Made by a program: the position numbers and the translations under genes. From positions 1,502,501-1,566,500 of the forward strand of contig NZ_CP107031.2 in the NCBI RefSeq assembly GCF_027474845.2: a DNA stretch of 64,000 bases, read 5' to 3'. This stretch comes from Maribacter aestuarii. Lineage in GTDB: Bacteria > Bacteroidota > Bacteroidia > Flavobacteriales > Flavobacteriaceae. Below the pieces are notes generated by a model. It ran no database searches and was not told where the DNA came from. It saw only the letters and a program-made list of their open reading frames with translations. Shown here in pieces: positions 28,208-36,131 of this stretch (position 1 is the stretch's first letter; each line of letters opens with the position of its first letter).

Positions 28208-29863
28208 TCAAACTATAACCGTTGACCTTATATTCAGCTCTCCTAAGAATTGATGTACCTGACTTACGGCCATAGAACCTTCACCTACAGCGGAAGCAAC
28301 ACGTTTCACGGAGCCCTTCCTTACATCTCCGACGGCAAAAAATCCGGGAATACTTGTCTCCATAGACTGTGGCTTACGTTTTTTGAAGATATCACATTTG
28401 TATAAATCCTTTTCCGCGATACCAGGGCCGGTGCAAATGAATCCTTTTTCATCCGTAGCGATCAAGTCACCTAACCAATCCGTACAAGGTTTTGCTCCAA
28501 TAAAAGTGAATAAATTTGTGATTTCCTTCTCACTCCGCTCTCCTTCTTTTGTCTCTAAAACAAGCGATTCCAAATGGTGTTCTCCATTCAATTCAACGAC
28601 CTCCGTATGCAGAAGCACTTCAATATTGGGTGCCGCTTCAATTCGCTGTACCAAGTAATCGCTCATCTTTGCACCTAAATCTCCCCCTCTTAAAATTACA
28701 TAAACCGTTTTAGCATGATCCGCTAAAAACAAGGCCGCCTGCCCTGCGGAATTGCCACCGCCAACAACGCCTACTTCTTCATCCTTACAGTCCGAGGCAT
28801 TCATTCCAGTAGCGGAATAGTACACTCCGCTACCTTCATATTTTTCAATATTATCGATGGGAAGTTTTTGATAATTAGCTCCTGTTGCCGCCATAATCGC
28901 TTTGGTCTTGATTGTCTTTCCATTCGTAGCACAAAGAATAAAATGTTCCCCGGTATGTTCTAAACTTTCCGCCTCGTGGGGAATAGAAATATTACACCCG
29001 AACTTTTGTGCCTGCACGTAGGCACGATTGGCCAGATCACTTCCCGAAATCCCTGTGGGAAATCCTAAATAATTTTCGATTTTAGAACTTTTACCGGCCT
29101 GCCCTCCAGGTGCTTTGCTATCTATCGTAACAACACTTAAGCCTTCAGAAGCCGCATAGACACTTGCCGCAAGACCGGCCGGACCGGCACCGATGACCAA
29201 AAGATCAAAAACCTTGTCTTCAAAGTCCATAAGCACACCCGCGTACCTGGCCAGTTCATCCAAAGATGGGTTCTGACAAACTTTTGAATCGGAATTGATT
29301 AAAATGGGCAACTCCTCTTCTGTAATGTTGAAATTTTCCAATAAGGCCTGAGCTTCATTTGAAACATCAACGTCCAAAAAATTATACCAAATATGGTTCT
29401 TATCCATAAAGTCCCTAATCTCATAGGTTTCTTTGGAATTCCCCGAACCTACTAGTCTAATCCCGCCTGTATACTCGTTCAAGACGGTCTCTTGGCGCAG
29501 TAAAAAGGCATTTAGCAACACATCGCTAATATCGCTGTGTTCTGCTATGGCCTCCTTTAACTTCTTTGGATTTATGCGAAGTAAAGAGGTTCCAACCTTT
29601 GCAACAGCATGAAACTGTGCTCCACGATTACTTAACATACCACTATCCCCGGAAAATTCATTCTTTCCGTGTTTCACTATCACCTTATTATCGTTAGAAG
29701 GGTCTTCTATGGACACTTCCCCGTTCAATATTACGAAGAAGTCATATTGGAGATCCCCCGAAGTAAAAACCCGAGTATCCTCATTATGGTTGTCAATACT
29801 GCCATATTTTTTAAGTGTATTTATTTGTCTTTGGGTTAATTCTGGAAAACGTGGGTCTTTCAT
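28208..29863 (-). CDS. cNMP-binding / thioredoxin-reductase-like flavoprotein without the redox CxxC
   Basis: Three-part cytosolic protein, 551 residues from the preferred ATG (MKDPRFPELTQRQIN). A cyclic-nucleotide-binding-like domain (about 15-130) is followed by a short glutaredoxin-like domain (135-205: HIWYNFLDVDVSNE), then a thioredoxin-reductase-like FAD/NAD domain with VIGAGPAGLAAS near 223, GVVGGGNSAGQAA near 367 and GFFAVGDVRKGSVKRVA near the end. The CxxC that normally follows the first nucleotide fold is missing: the site reads YYSATGMNASDC. This architecture is known in many bacteria but its reaction is not settled. Earlier starts at 29893 (MNKTLNI) and 29965 (MATPTGK) keep the frame and cannot be excluded. 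Confidence 0.88.
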   Translation of the reverse strand: MKDPRFPELTQRQINTLKKYGSIDNHNEDTRVFTSGDLQYDFFVILNGEVSIEDPSNDNKVIVKHGKNEFSGDSGMLSNRGAQFHAVAKVGTSLLRINPKKLKEAIAEHSDISDVLLNAFLLRQETVLNEYTGGIRLVGSGNSKETYEIRDFMDKNHIWYNFLDVDVSNEAQALLENFNITEEELPILINSDSKVCQNPSLDELARYAGVLMDFEDKVFDLLVIGAGPAGLAASVYAASEGLSVVTIDSKAPGGQAGKSSKIENYLGFPTGISGSDLANRAYVQAQKFGCNISIPHEAESLEHTGEHFILCATNGKTIKTKAIMAATGANYQKLPIDNIEKYEGSGVYYSATGMNASDCKDEEVGVVGGGNSAGQAALFLADHAKTVYVILRGGDLGAKMSDYLVQRIEAAPNIEVLLHTEVVELNGEHHLESLVLETKEGERSEKEITNLFTFIGAKPCTDWLGDLIATDEKGFICTGPGIAEKDLYKCDIFKKRKPQSMETSIPGFFAVGDVRKGSVKRVASAVGEGSMAVSQVHQFLGELNIRSTVIV

Positions 29864-29998
29864 ATTCTTATTGATATTTAGCGTTTTGTTCATGGATATT
29901 GCATCACATCCATTTTGCATTAAGTTCTGTAGAAACGATTGCGGTTTACCCGTGGGTGTCGCCATGTTTTCTAGAATGCTTATTCGGTGAACTATCAA

Positions 29999-30507
29999 AA
30001 AATAGTAGCTATCACAGCTTAGATAAGCTCTTTAATAAACCCATCCAATACCGTTAGTGAGGCATTCCTCACATTCATGATTTTTTGGGGTTTTTTACCG
30101 AAATAATCTCTTTCAACGTCCGCATTTTTCTTTTCCTACTGCCATACCTAAAATTACAACAAAGTTTAATATCCCATTAGTTGATAGGATAGGATTATCA
30201 AAGTTTTAAGTATTTTTAGTCGTGATTGTTCGTAACACTTAGTATCAATTTACAAATCAATAGTACATATAGGTAAAAAAGAAAATTGGCTGGTGTGTTG
30301 TACTCGTAGACGCTTTAAAAAATTTAATTTTTTCCACCGTTTATACCACTTTGGTTTTTTGAATGTGCCATTGAAATTGATTTAAGGGATAGGCTAGAAG
30401 AAAAAGAACTTCCTTAACCCTTTGAGCCTAAAAATAATATTCTATATTGAAAATCGGTTTCCGATTTAAAGAAACAGTTAAAACGAATCTCATTTCCATA
30501 GTTTGTT
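29999..30507. other. intergenic gap, no gene found
   Basis: About 510 AT-rich bases between two divergent genes. It contains a short GTGAGG/CCTCAC hairpin near 30057-30072 without a T-run and no frame that resembles a protein. Promoters for both flanking genes should lie here, but I see no convincing -33/-7 pair. Confidence 0.5.
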
Positions 30508-31467
30508 ATGCCCATTCTGAGTTCCAACTACAATCCACCCTTATTCTACAAAAACGGGCACTTATCTACCATATATGCCGGACTCCTACGTAAAGTCCCA
30601 GGATTGGAGCAACAAAGAGAACGGATTACCCTTTCTGACGGCGATTTTTTGGACCTGGACTGGAGCTATTCTAGCAAGGCAACCGATAAAGTAGTTGTTC
30701 TTTTACATGGCCTCGAAGGGAATGCCCAACGCGCCTATATGAAAGGAAGTGCAAAAGCATTCATTACGGCTGGCTATGACGTATGTGCAGTTAATTTTAG
30801 GGGCTGCAGTGGGGAATCCAATTTAACCTATAGGTCTTACCATTCTGGGGCTACGGAGGATTTAATCGAAATTTTAGGACACATAATATCGCTAGATAAA
30901 TATTCAAAATACTTTCTGAAGGGATTTAGCCTTGGCGGTAATCTTATTTTGAAATATTTGGGCGAGGGGAACTCTGTTCCTTCTCAGATTAAAGGTGGGA
31001 TTGCCATATCCGCTCCATGCCAATTAGCAGACTCATTAACCCAGTTGTTGACCCTTAAAAATATCGCCTACGCCAAAAGATTCAAGAAGCACCTCATCGA
31101 AAAATTAAGGGCAAAACAAGAATTATTTCCGGATTTAATTTCAGATTCCGATATTCAGAACGTTATAACCTTAAAGGACTTTGACGATATTTATACCAGT
31201 AGGGCGCATGGTTTTACGGATGCTATGGATTATTACAGACAGTCTAGTTCATTACAGTTCCTTCCCAACATAAATATACCTACGCTTATTATAAACGCGC
31301 AGAACGATTCGTTTTTAGGAGAAGCTTGCTATCCAATTGAAGAGGCAAAATATTGTGAGAATATTTATCTAGAGGTTCCAAAATATGGCGGGCATGTAGG
31401 ATTTTATGGGCGAAACAATATCACTTATTCCGAAGAACGCGCGGTAGATTTTTTTTCTGGCCTTTGA
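30508..31467 (+). CDS. YheT/EMB8 family alpha/beta hydrolase
   Basis: A 319-residue serine hydrolase. The oxyanion segment VVLLHGLEGNAQRAYMKG is near 67-84, and NFRGCSGESN near 103. The nucleophile elbow is KGFSLGGNLILKYLG (Ser near 149), the Asp lies near IINAQNDSFLG, and the His in YGGHVGFYG near the C-terminus. This is the YheT/ABHD1-3 group, esterases with unclear natural substrates, some of which act on lipids. Single gene, start ATG 30508. Confidence 0.9.
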   Translation: MPILSSNYNPPLFYKNGHLSTIYAGLLRKVPGLEQQRERITLSDGDFLDLDWSYSSKATDKVVVLLHGLEGNAQRAYMKGSAKAFITAGYDVCAVNFRGCSGESNLTYRSYHSGATEDLIEILGHIISLDKYSKYFLKGFSLGGNLILKYLGEGNSVPSQIKGGIAISAPCQLADSLTQLLTLKNIAYAKRFKKHLIEKLRAKQELFPDLISDSDIQNVITLKDFDDIYTSRAHGFTDAMDYYRQSSSLQFLPNINIPTLIINAQNDSFLGEACYPIEEAKYCENIYLEVPKYGGHVGFYGRNNITYSEERAVDFFSGL

Positions 31468-31574
31468 GTTTAAGTTTTGAATTTCACTATTTTTTTGTGC
31501 TGAAAAGGATAGAACGCCAACAAATAAAAATTCCTATCTTAGTCTTTCCTTAAAGCAAAATTAAACTGAACAAC

Positions 31575-32054
31575 ATGCGAAAACTATTCACCTTAATAGC
31601 CATGAGTGCCTTAATGGCTAGCTGCGGCGAAAAGAAAGAAGAAAAGAAAGAAGGTTTTGAAATGAACCGGACTAAAAAAGAGGTCAAAGCGGCTGACACT
31701 TCAGAAGGAGTTCCCGTAGACATGGACAATAAGGGTGTAGGACCTATTACCTCGGTTACCTTTGCAGACGAAATTGATGCGGATATGGCCGCTGCAGGTC
31801 AAGCCAAATATCAAGCTATTTGTACCGCCTGCCATATGGCCGAACAACGCATGATAGGCCCAGCATTGAAAGGCGTTTACGAGCGTAGAAGTCCGGAGTG
31901 GGTCATGAATATGATCTTGAACCCTGACGGTATGCTTAAGGAAGACCCCATTGCAAAAGCACTGCTTAAAGAATACAACAACGCTATTATGCTTAATCAA
32001 AACCTTACTGAAGAAGAGGCTCGAAATGTTGCCGAGTATCTAAGAACTTTATAA
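31575..32054 (+). CDS. c-type cytochrome lipoprotein
   Basis: A 159-residue lipoprotein (lipobox MASC, Lys/Glu-rich linker up to about residue 45), followed by a single class I cytochrome c domain. It has one haem-binding CTACH (AICTACHMAEQRMIGPAL near 82-99) and a likely distal Met in NAIMLNQNLTEEEARNVAEY. It is anchored in the periplasm, where it would carry electrons to a terminal oxidase or reductase. No oxidase gene is next to it, so the partner is unknown. It ends at a strong terminator. Confidence 0.9.
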   Translation: MRKLFTLIAMSALMASCGEKKEEKKEGFEMNRTKKEVKAADTSEGVPVDMDNKGVGPITSVTFADEIDADMAAAGQAKYQAICTACHMAEQRMIGPALKGVYERRSPEWVMNMILNPDGMLKEDPIAKALLKEYNNAIMLNQNLTEEEARNVAEYLRTL

Positions 32055-32075
32055 AGTTTTAATTCTTATAATTTT

Positions 32076-32109
32076 AATGCCGTTATCCGTTGAATAAGAT
32101 AACGGCATT
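32076..32109 (+). terminator. terminator of the cytochrome c gene
   Basis: Twelve-bp perfect stem (AATGCCGTTATC / GATAACGGCATT) with a 10-base loop, followed by TTTTT partly inside the stem. It lies 22 bases after the cytochrome stop. Confidence 0.85.
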
Positions 32110-32428
32110 TTTAGTTGTAAAGATTTTTCCTTTTTGTTATTTGAATACCTATGGATGTTTATTCCGTATTCCGTAAATCTTAATGGCGTAAACTAAAAAA
32201 TACTCATTCTTAGGTGTTTATTCAAATGAGCCAGCCTCCCTTTCTTTGTTCAGAAATTTAGTTGGCCCATTATTCGTAGCCCTAGTATCATTTTTAAGGA
32301 ACTATGGTAAATCCATACTTATGGGCTTTTACAATGCTTGAACTAAACGAGAAATTTTACAAAATGCTTCCAATTATATAGTTTGTGTATCTTAGAGTAG
32401 GAATTGAACCTGTTCTAAATTACTGGTC
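32110..32428. other. intergenic gap, no gene found
   Basis: About 320 AT-rich bases between the cytochrome terminator and the next start. No frame beyond a dozen codons looks real. A TATCTTAG near 32388-32396 resembles a weak -7 box for the following membrane-protein gene. Confidence 0.4.
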
Positions 32429-33007
32429 ATGCAAATGCTAGAAAACCTTAGGTCGACCACCAAAAAAATATACTATACCCTAGAACCCCGAATAAAAGCA
32501 GAACGAATTATTTCTGTTATCCTTGTAATGACACCCCTAATCCTGTGGCTCGCGGATGGCGCACTAGAAGTTCGTGAAAGCATTAGCAACTACGCATATA
32601 TGACCTTTAGCTATTGGTATGGAAGTCTTTTGGCTTTGGCCGGTGCCATGTTCATTTTTAACGGAGCAATCCACATGCAACCCCATGAGGCGGGAGAACC
32701 ATCTGTTTCCAAAGTAGGGAAAGGCTATAATATTATCTTAGGTATTTCCTTGTTTGGTGTTATCTATTTTAGACATCTGGACTATCCTGTTTGGCATTAT
32801 TCTTTTGCCATTATCTTTTTTGCAGGTTCTGCCCTCATCACCGCCTTTGTTTCCAATGAAGAAAAACATTGGTCACGCTATGTGCTTGCGCTTGCCGTTG
32901 TACTTCCAGTAGTACTTGCTTTGGATTTTATTGGGGTTTTTAGTCTTTTTTGGGGCGAATCCATTTCCCTGTTTTTTATTGCCACTCATTATATGTTGGA
33001 GTCTTAA
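32429..33007 (+). CDS. six-span integral membrane protein of unknown function
   Basis: A 192-residue protein. After a basic N-terminal helix (RSTTKKIYYTLEPRIKAERI) come about six hydrophobic segments: VILVMTPLILWLAD, SLLALAGAMFIFNGAIH, IILGISLFGVIYF, FAIIFFAGSALITAFV, VLALAVVLPVVLAL and SLFFIATHYML. Conserved-looking polar spots are HMQPHEAG, RHLDYPVWHY and EEKHWSRY. The histidines could bind metal or haem, but I recognise no family. It stands alone; the adjacent TlpA-like gene is convergent. Confidence 0.7.
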   Translation: MQMLENLRSTTKKIYYTLEPRIKAERIISVILVMTPLILWLADGALEVRESISNYAYMTFSYWYGSLLALAGAMFIFNGAIHMQPHEAGEPSVSKVGKGYNIILGISLFGVIYFRHLDYPVWHYSFAIIFFAGSALITAFVSNEEKHWSRYVLALAVVLPVVLALDFIGVFSLFWGESISLFFIATHYMLES

Positions 33008-33031
33008 TATTTGATTGCCAAATGATATTGT

Positions 33032-33598
33032 TCACTTTAGCAGCAAACTATCTAATGTTTCCCGCACTAGCGTTCTACTCCAATCGCCTTCACCCTTTTC
33101 CTTCATAACCACTTTTCCCGTTTGGTCTATGAGGTAATTAGTGGGAATACTTCGTTCCAGAAGTGATTCCGGGGTTTCCATATTTGGAAATACAACTGGA
33201 AGATTCAATTGCTTTTTCTTAAGAAACCTTTCTACCACCTCCGGTTTTTCCTTGGTTATCAATACAAAATCTATTTTAGCTCCATAGTCATTGTATAGTT
33301 CCTGAATACTCGGTAATTCTACTATACAAGGAGGGCACCATGTTGCCCAGTAGCTTATGAAAGTTACGCGCCCTTTTCCAATGTCAATAGGATTCAAATC
33401 ACCCTCAAGATTGGTTAATTGGTAGGTAAAGGGAGTAAGTTCATCACCCACATTAACTGAGTTAATAGGCGGTAAAAATAATTTTACCCTTACAGTATTT
33501 ATTGCTCGCTTTATAGGCCTTCTCGTTTGTGGAATAAGCACCAAAGCCACTAGGAGCAATAACAATATACTACCTGACTTGAATATTCTTTTTTTCAT
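33032..33598 (-). CDS. TlpA-like thioredoxin-fold protein
   Basis: Membrane-anchored periplasmic thiol-disulfide protein of about 188 residues. A basic N-terminus and hydrophobic anchor (SGSILLLLLVALVLIP) precede a TlpA/ResA-type thioredoxin domain with the active site YWATWCPPCIVELPSIQEL (CPPC) and the cis-Pro in RSIPTNYLIDQTGKV. It likely reduces periplasmic disulfides, for instance in apo-cytochrome c; a c-type cytochrome is encoded 1 kb away. The longest frame begins at 33622. ATG 33598 (MKKRIFKSG) puts the anchor directly after the basic residues and is preferred. Confidence 0.88.
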   Translation of the reverse strand: MKKRIFKSGSILLLLLVALVLIPQTRRPIKRAINTVRVKLFLPPINSVNVGDELTPFTYQLTNLEGDLNPIDIGKGRVTFISYWATWCPPCIVELPSIQELYNDYGAKIDFVLITKEKPEVVERFLKKKQLNLPVVFPNMETPESLLERSIPTNYLIDQTGKVVMKEKGEGDWSRTLVRETLDSLLLK

Positions 33599-33682
33599 TG
33601 ATGGCAAAGTTAAAAATTGCATTGTGAATAACCTGGCTTAAAATTACGCAACTCCCACCCTATAGCTTCGTTATTAATTTCA

Positions 33683-33710
33683 AAAAAAATAGCCCCAGAG
33701 CTATTTTTTT
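33683..33710. terminator. orphan bidirectional hairpin terminator
   Basis: Eleven-bp stem (AAAAAAATAGC / GCTATTTTTTT) with loop CCCAGA, flanked by A- and T-runs on both sides. The flanking annotated genes both point away from it, so no known transcript ends here. Confidence 0.6.
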
Positions 33711-33869
33711 GTTTATCAATATCCATTAATAAATGAAGTGTATTTATTGAAATCTTAATAAAAATTGACTGTTTAGAATACTGAATTCATTATCAAATCG
33801 TTTCTTATAAGTGACCAGGTGTCTTATTGTGTATATGTATAGATGAACTGGAACCGAAGACCAGTCTTT

Positions 33870-34007
33870 ATGAAAAAGAGTTTGACAAGCTTAGTAACTA
33901 ATGTACTATTCTTAGCTTTCTTTAAGGACTCCCAAAAGGAACAATAGGCAGTGGAAACAACCATTAATTCTAACGTTAACGATGCTCATAATAAGGTCGA
34001 GGAATAG
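33870..34007 (+). pseudogene. relic of a small lipoprotein gene
   Basis: ATG frame MKKSLTSLVTNVLFLAFFKD, then SQKEQ and TAG. Past the stop the same frame continues AVETTINSNVNDAHNKVEE to a second TAG. It reads like a short lipoprotein in which the lipobox Cys became Phe (TGT to TTT) and one Glu became a stop (GAG to TAG). Both changes are inferred, without a homolog to compare. It sits just upstream of the secreted coiled-coil gene at 34058. The rest of this 459-base gap holds only the orphan hairpin. Confidence 0.35.
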
Positions 34008-34057
34008 AGCCCGTTTAAAGGAATTGGATAGTATTAACCCTACGAAAATTTAAACCG

Positions 34058-34570
34058 ATGAAAAATATAATACGATTAGCATTATTTATGGCACTGTTAC
34101 TTGGCTATACAACCCATATGAGTGCCCAAGGAAATTCACAGAAAGAAGATAAGGACAAGAATGAGAAAGTAAAGATCGGTAAAGAAAAGACGGAAGAAAT
34201 AGTCAAGGAGGCAAAAGAAAATAATGGTAATGCTTATGGCAAAAATAAGAAGGACATGTCGGCCAAGGAATTTGGTCATTACCGTGCCTCACAAGCTAAG
34301 AACAAATTAGAAAAGTCCGAGGCCAACTTAGCAGATGACGAGGCTATCTTAAATCGAGACCGTAATTCTATTGCCGAAGCCAGAAAGCGGCTAGAAGAAA
34401 TGAGGAAAAATGGAGAGAGCGCAGAGGTGATAAGCAAAAAGGAAGAAAGCCTATTGCATGCAGAAAGACAACTGGATATACTAGAAATGTCCATTAAAAA
34501 TGGTCGAGAAAAACTAATGGAAAAGGGAGTGCAACTTAAAAAAGTTTCAGAGCCACAGATGAAAATGTAA
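34058..34570 (+). CDS. secreted charged coiled-coil protein of unknown function
   Basis: A 170-residue protein with a signal peptide (LALFMALLLGYTTHMSAQ). The mature part is extremely rich in Lys and Glu. Residues 25-65 are a low-complexity charged linker (KEDKDKNEKVKIGKEKTEE). Residues 75-165 form a long heptad-like coiled coil (KLEKSEANLADDEAILNRDR, ARKRLEEMRKNGESAEVISK). No enzymatic motif and no family is recognised. A periplasmic structural or chaperone-like role is only a guess. Long antisense frames within it are composition artefacts. Confidence 0.72.
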   Translation: MKNIIRLALFMALLLGYTTHMSAQGNSQKEDKDKNEKVKIGKEKTEEIVKEAKENNGNAYGKNKKDMSAKEFGHYRASQAKNKLEKSEANLADDEAILNRDRNSIAEARKRLEEMRKNGESAEVISKKEESLLHAERQLDILEMSIKNGREKLMEKGVQLKKVSEPQMKM

Positions 34571-34601
34571 GGATAGTTTATTAGTCTAGACCCCTTTTTT
34601 A

Positions 34602-35702
34602 TTACGGAAACTCTAAACATACCGGACTTGAAAGTTCTATTTCATGTATGTAATCCAAGGTGCCTTGTTCCTGGTCTCTTTTAAAAACGGAAATATTATT
34701 ACTTTTTTGATTGGCTACCAGCAAAAATTTACCAGATGGGTCTATGCTGAAATTACGGGGCCAGTCACCATGAACACCCTCCCTTCCGATTAAAGCGAGC
34801 TCTCCGGTTTCAGAATCAACTTTAAAAATCACTATGGTATTCTCGCCCCTGTTGGATCCATAAAGAAATTTCCCGTCATTGGATAAATGAATATCCGCAC
34901 AAAAGCTTTCACCAACAAAATCAGACGCCAAGGTACTTTTTGTTTCAACCTCTATAAAGCCTTCTTTATCTCTTTTAAAGACAGTGATAGTTGAATTCAA
35001 CTCATTAATGACATAAAGGAATTTTCCATCTTGCCCAAATTCAAAATGTCTTGGCCCTGCTCCCGCAACCATGTCCAAAGAAGGTTCATGGGTAAAAACA
35101 ACTTTTTCATCTTGCAGTTGGTAGCTTCTTACAGCGTCCAAACCAAGGTCAGCAACGAAAAGATTGTTTCCCCTAAACTGTGAGGCATGGGCATGAGATG
35201 TTTTGGTAGTATCCAGTTTCTTATGGTCAATAAATTGGAAATCCGAGCTTAACGAACCATTTTCCACAGTTCCATAAATAACTACGCTACCTCCTGTATA
35301 ATTTGATGCCGCAACCAAATTTCCGTTCTCCGAGACACTAACATGACAAGGGTGTTCCCCCATGGTAGATTTTGCATTTAATTTAATCAGACTATCTCCC
35401 TCTATTTGAAATGAGGTGATGGAACCGCTTTCCCCTTCAAAATCAGCCACCTCACTTACGGCATAGAGGTTTTTTCTGTTGGGGGATATTTTTAGAAAGG
35501 ATGGGTTAGTCATCTTGACAACCAAGGACTTTTGGGTAAGCTGTCCATCTTCTGCATTAAAAGAATATTTATAAATTCCTTCACTACCATTGTCTGTATA
35601 AGTCCCCACAAAGAGGGTGCAATTTTCCTGAGGTTGTGTCATTTTACAATTAATGAGTAGGAGTGAAGAAATTACAATAATCGCTAATAACCAATGTTTC
35701 AT
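34602..35702 (-). CDS. lactonase family beta-propeller lipoprotein
   Basis: A 366-residue protein from ATG 35702 (MKHWLLAIIVISSLLLINC, lipobox). The longer frame to 35915 adds an unlikely 71-residue leader. The mature part is a seven-bladed propeller of the 6-phosphogluconolactonase/YbhE type: FVGTYTDNGSEGIYKYSF near the start, GEHPCHVSVSENGNLVAASN, ASQFRGNNLFVADLGLDAVR, AGPRHFEFGQDGKFLYVINE and DWPRNFSIDPSGKFLLVANQ. Cytoplasmic relatives hydrolyse 6-phosphogluconolactone. A lipid-anchored periplasmic form probably acts on another lactone. Confidence 0.9.
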   Translation of the reverse strand: MKHWLLAIIVISSLLLINCKMTQPQENCTLFVGTYTDNGSEGIYKYSFNAEDGQLTQKSLVVKMTNPSFLKISPNRKNLYAVSEVADFEGESGSITSFQIEGDSLIKLNAKSTMGEHPCHVSVSENGNLVAASNYTGGSVVIYGTVENGSLSSDFQFIDHKKLDTTKTSHAHASQFRGNNLFVADLGLDAVRSYQLQDEKVVFTHEPSLDMVAGAGPRHFEFGQDGKFLYVINELNSTITVFKRDKEGFIEVETKSTLASDFVGESFCADIHLSNDGKFLYGSNRGENTIVIFKVDSETGELALIGREGVHGDWPRNFSIDPSGKFLLVANQKSNNISVFKRDQEQGTLDYIHEIELSSPVCLEFP

Positions 35703-35928
35703 AAGTTCAGAGTTCAACGCTTTAAAAATAAGCACAAAACTAGTAGGTATATCATTTCTAATCGATGGATTATTTAACGGTACGAAAATCATATTGTAAC
35801 AATTATGGTTTTTCGACAACAGATGAATAAAGAAATCATTTATGGGATACGCTGGCCAACCAATAAGAGTAGTTAAAGCCAAAAGGGTGTTACTGTATAA
35901 ACGCAGAAGTTTCAAAGAGATTCGCTAA
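35703..35928. other. upstream region of the lactonase gene
   Basis: The frame of the lactonase stays open by chance to 35915, but the codons do not form a credible protein. Together with the relic at 35929-36117 this makes a gap of about 430 bases. I see no clear promoter. Confidence 0.35.
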
Positions 35929-36117
35929 TCTTTTATTGGCTATGCGGAAGAGACTAAACTTTACTTCAAGTACCTCACCCCTTTTCAACAAAAAGTAATT
36001 CGTGATAAGATCATTGCCTAGGCCAAAAAAGATAGAAGGAAAGAAATTGGATATTATCTTTTAGGAGTGCTCGGAACTCTAATTATATTCTACGCCTTAT
36101 TCCGATTGTTTATCTAA
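35929..36117 (+). pseudogene. relic of a small membrane-anchored protein gene
   Basis: A plus-strand frame without an ATG reads SFIGYAEETKLYFKYLTPFQ, QKVIRDKIIA, TAG (36019-36021), AKKDRRKEIGYYLLGVLGTL, IIFYALFRLFI, TAA. The charged helix followed by a C-terminal membrane span, and the way the frame continues across a single TAG (one base from GAG), suggest a decayed tail-anchored protein gene. No family is recognised. Chance remains possible. Confidence 0.35.
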
Positions 36118-36131
36118 TTTTTCAATAATTC

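Noticed and set aside
30057-30072. GTGAGG/CCTCAC hairpin in the 30 kb gap
   Set aside because: Six-bp stem without T-run; no transcript or gene to connect it with.
35703-35915. Extended N-terminus of the lactonase frame
   Set aside because: It adds about 71 residues without signal or family similarity, while ATG 35702 starts a clean lipoprotein signal.
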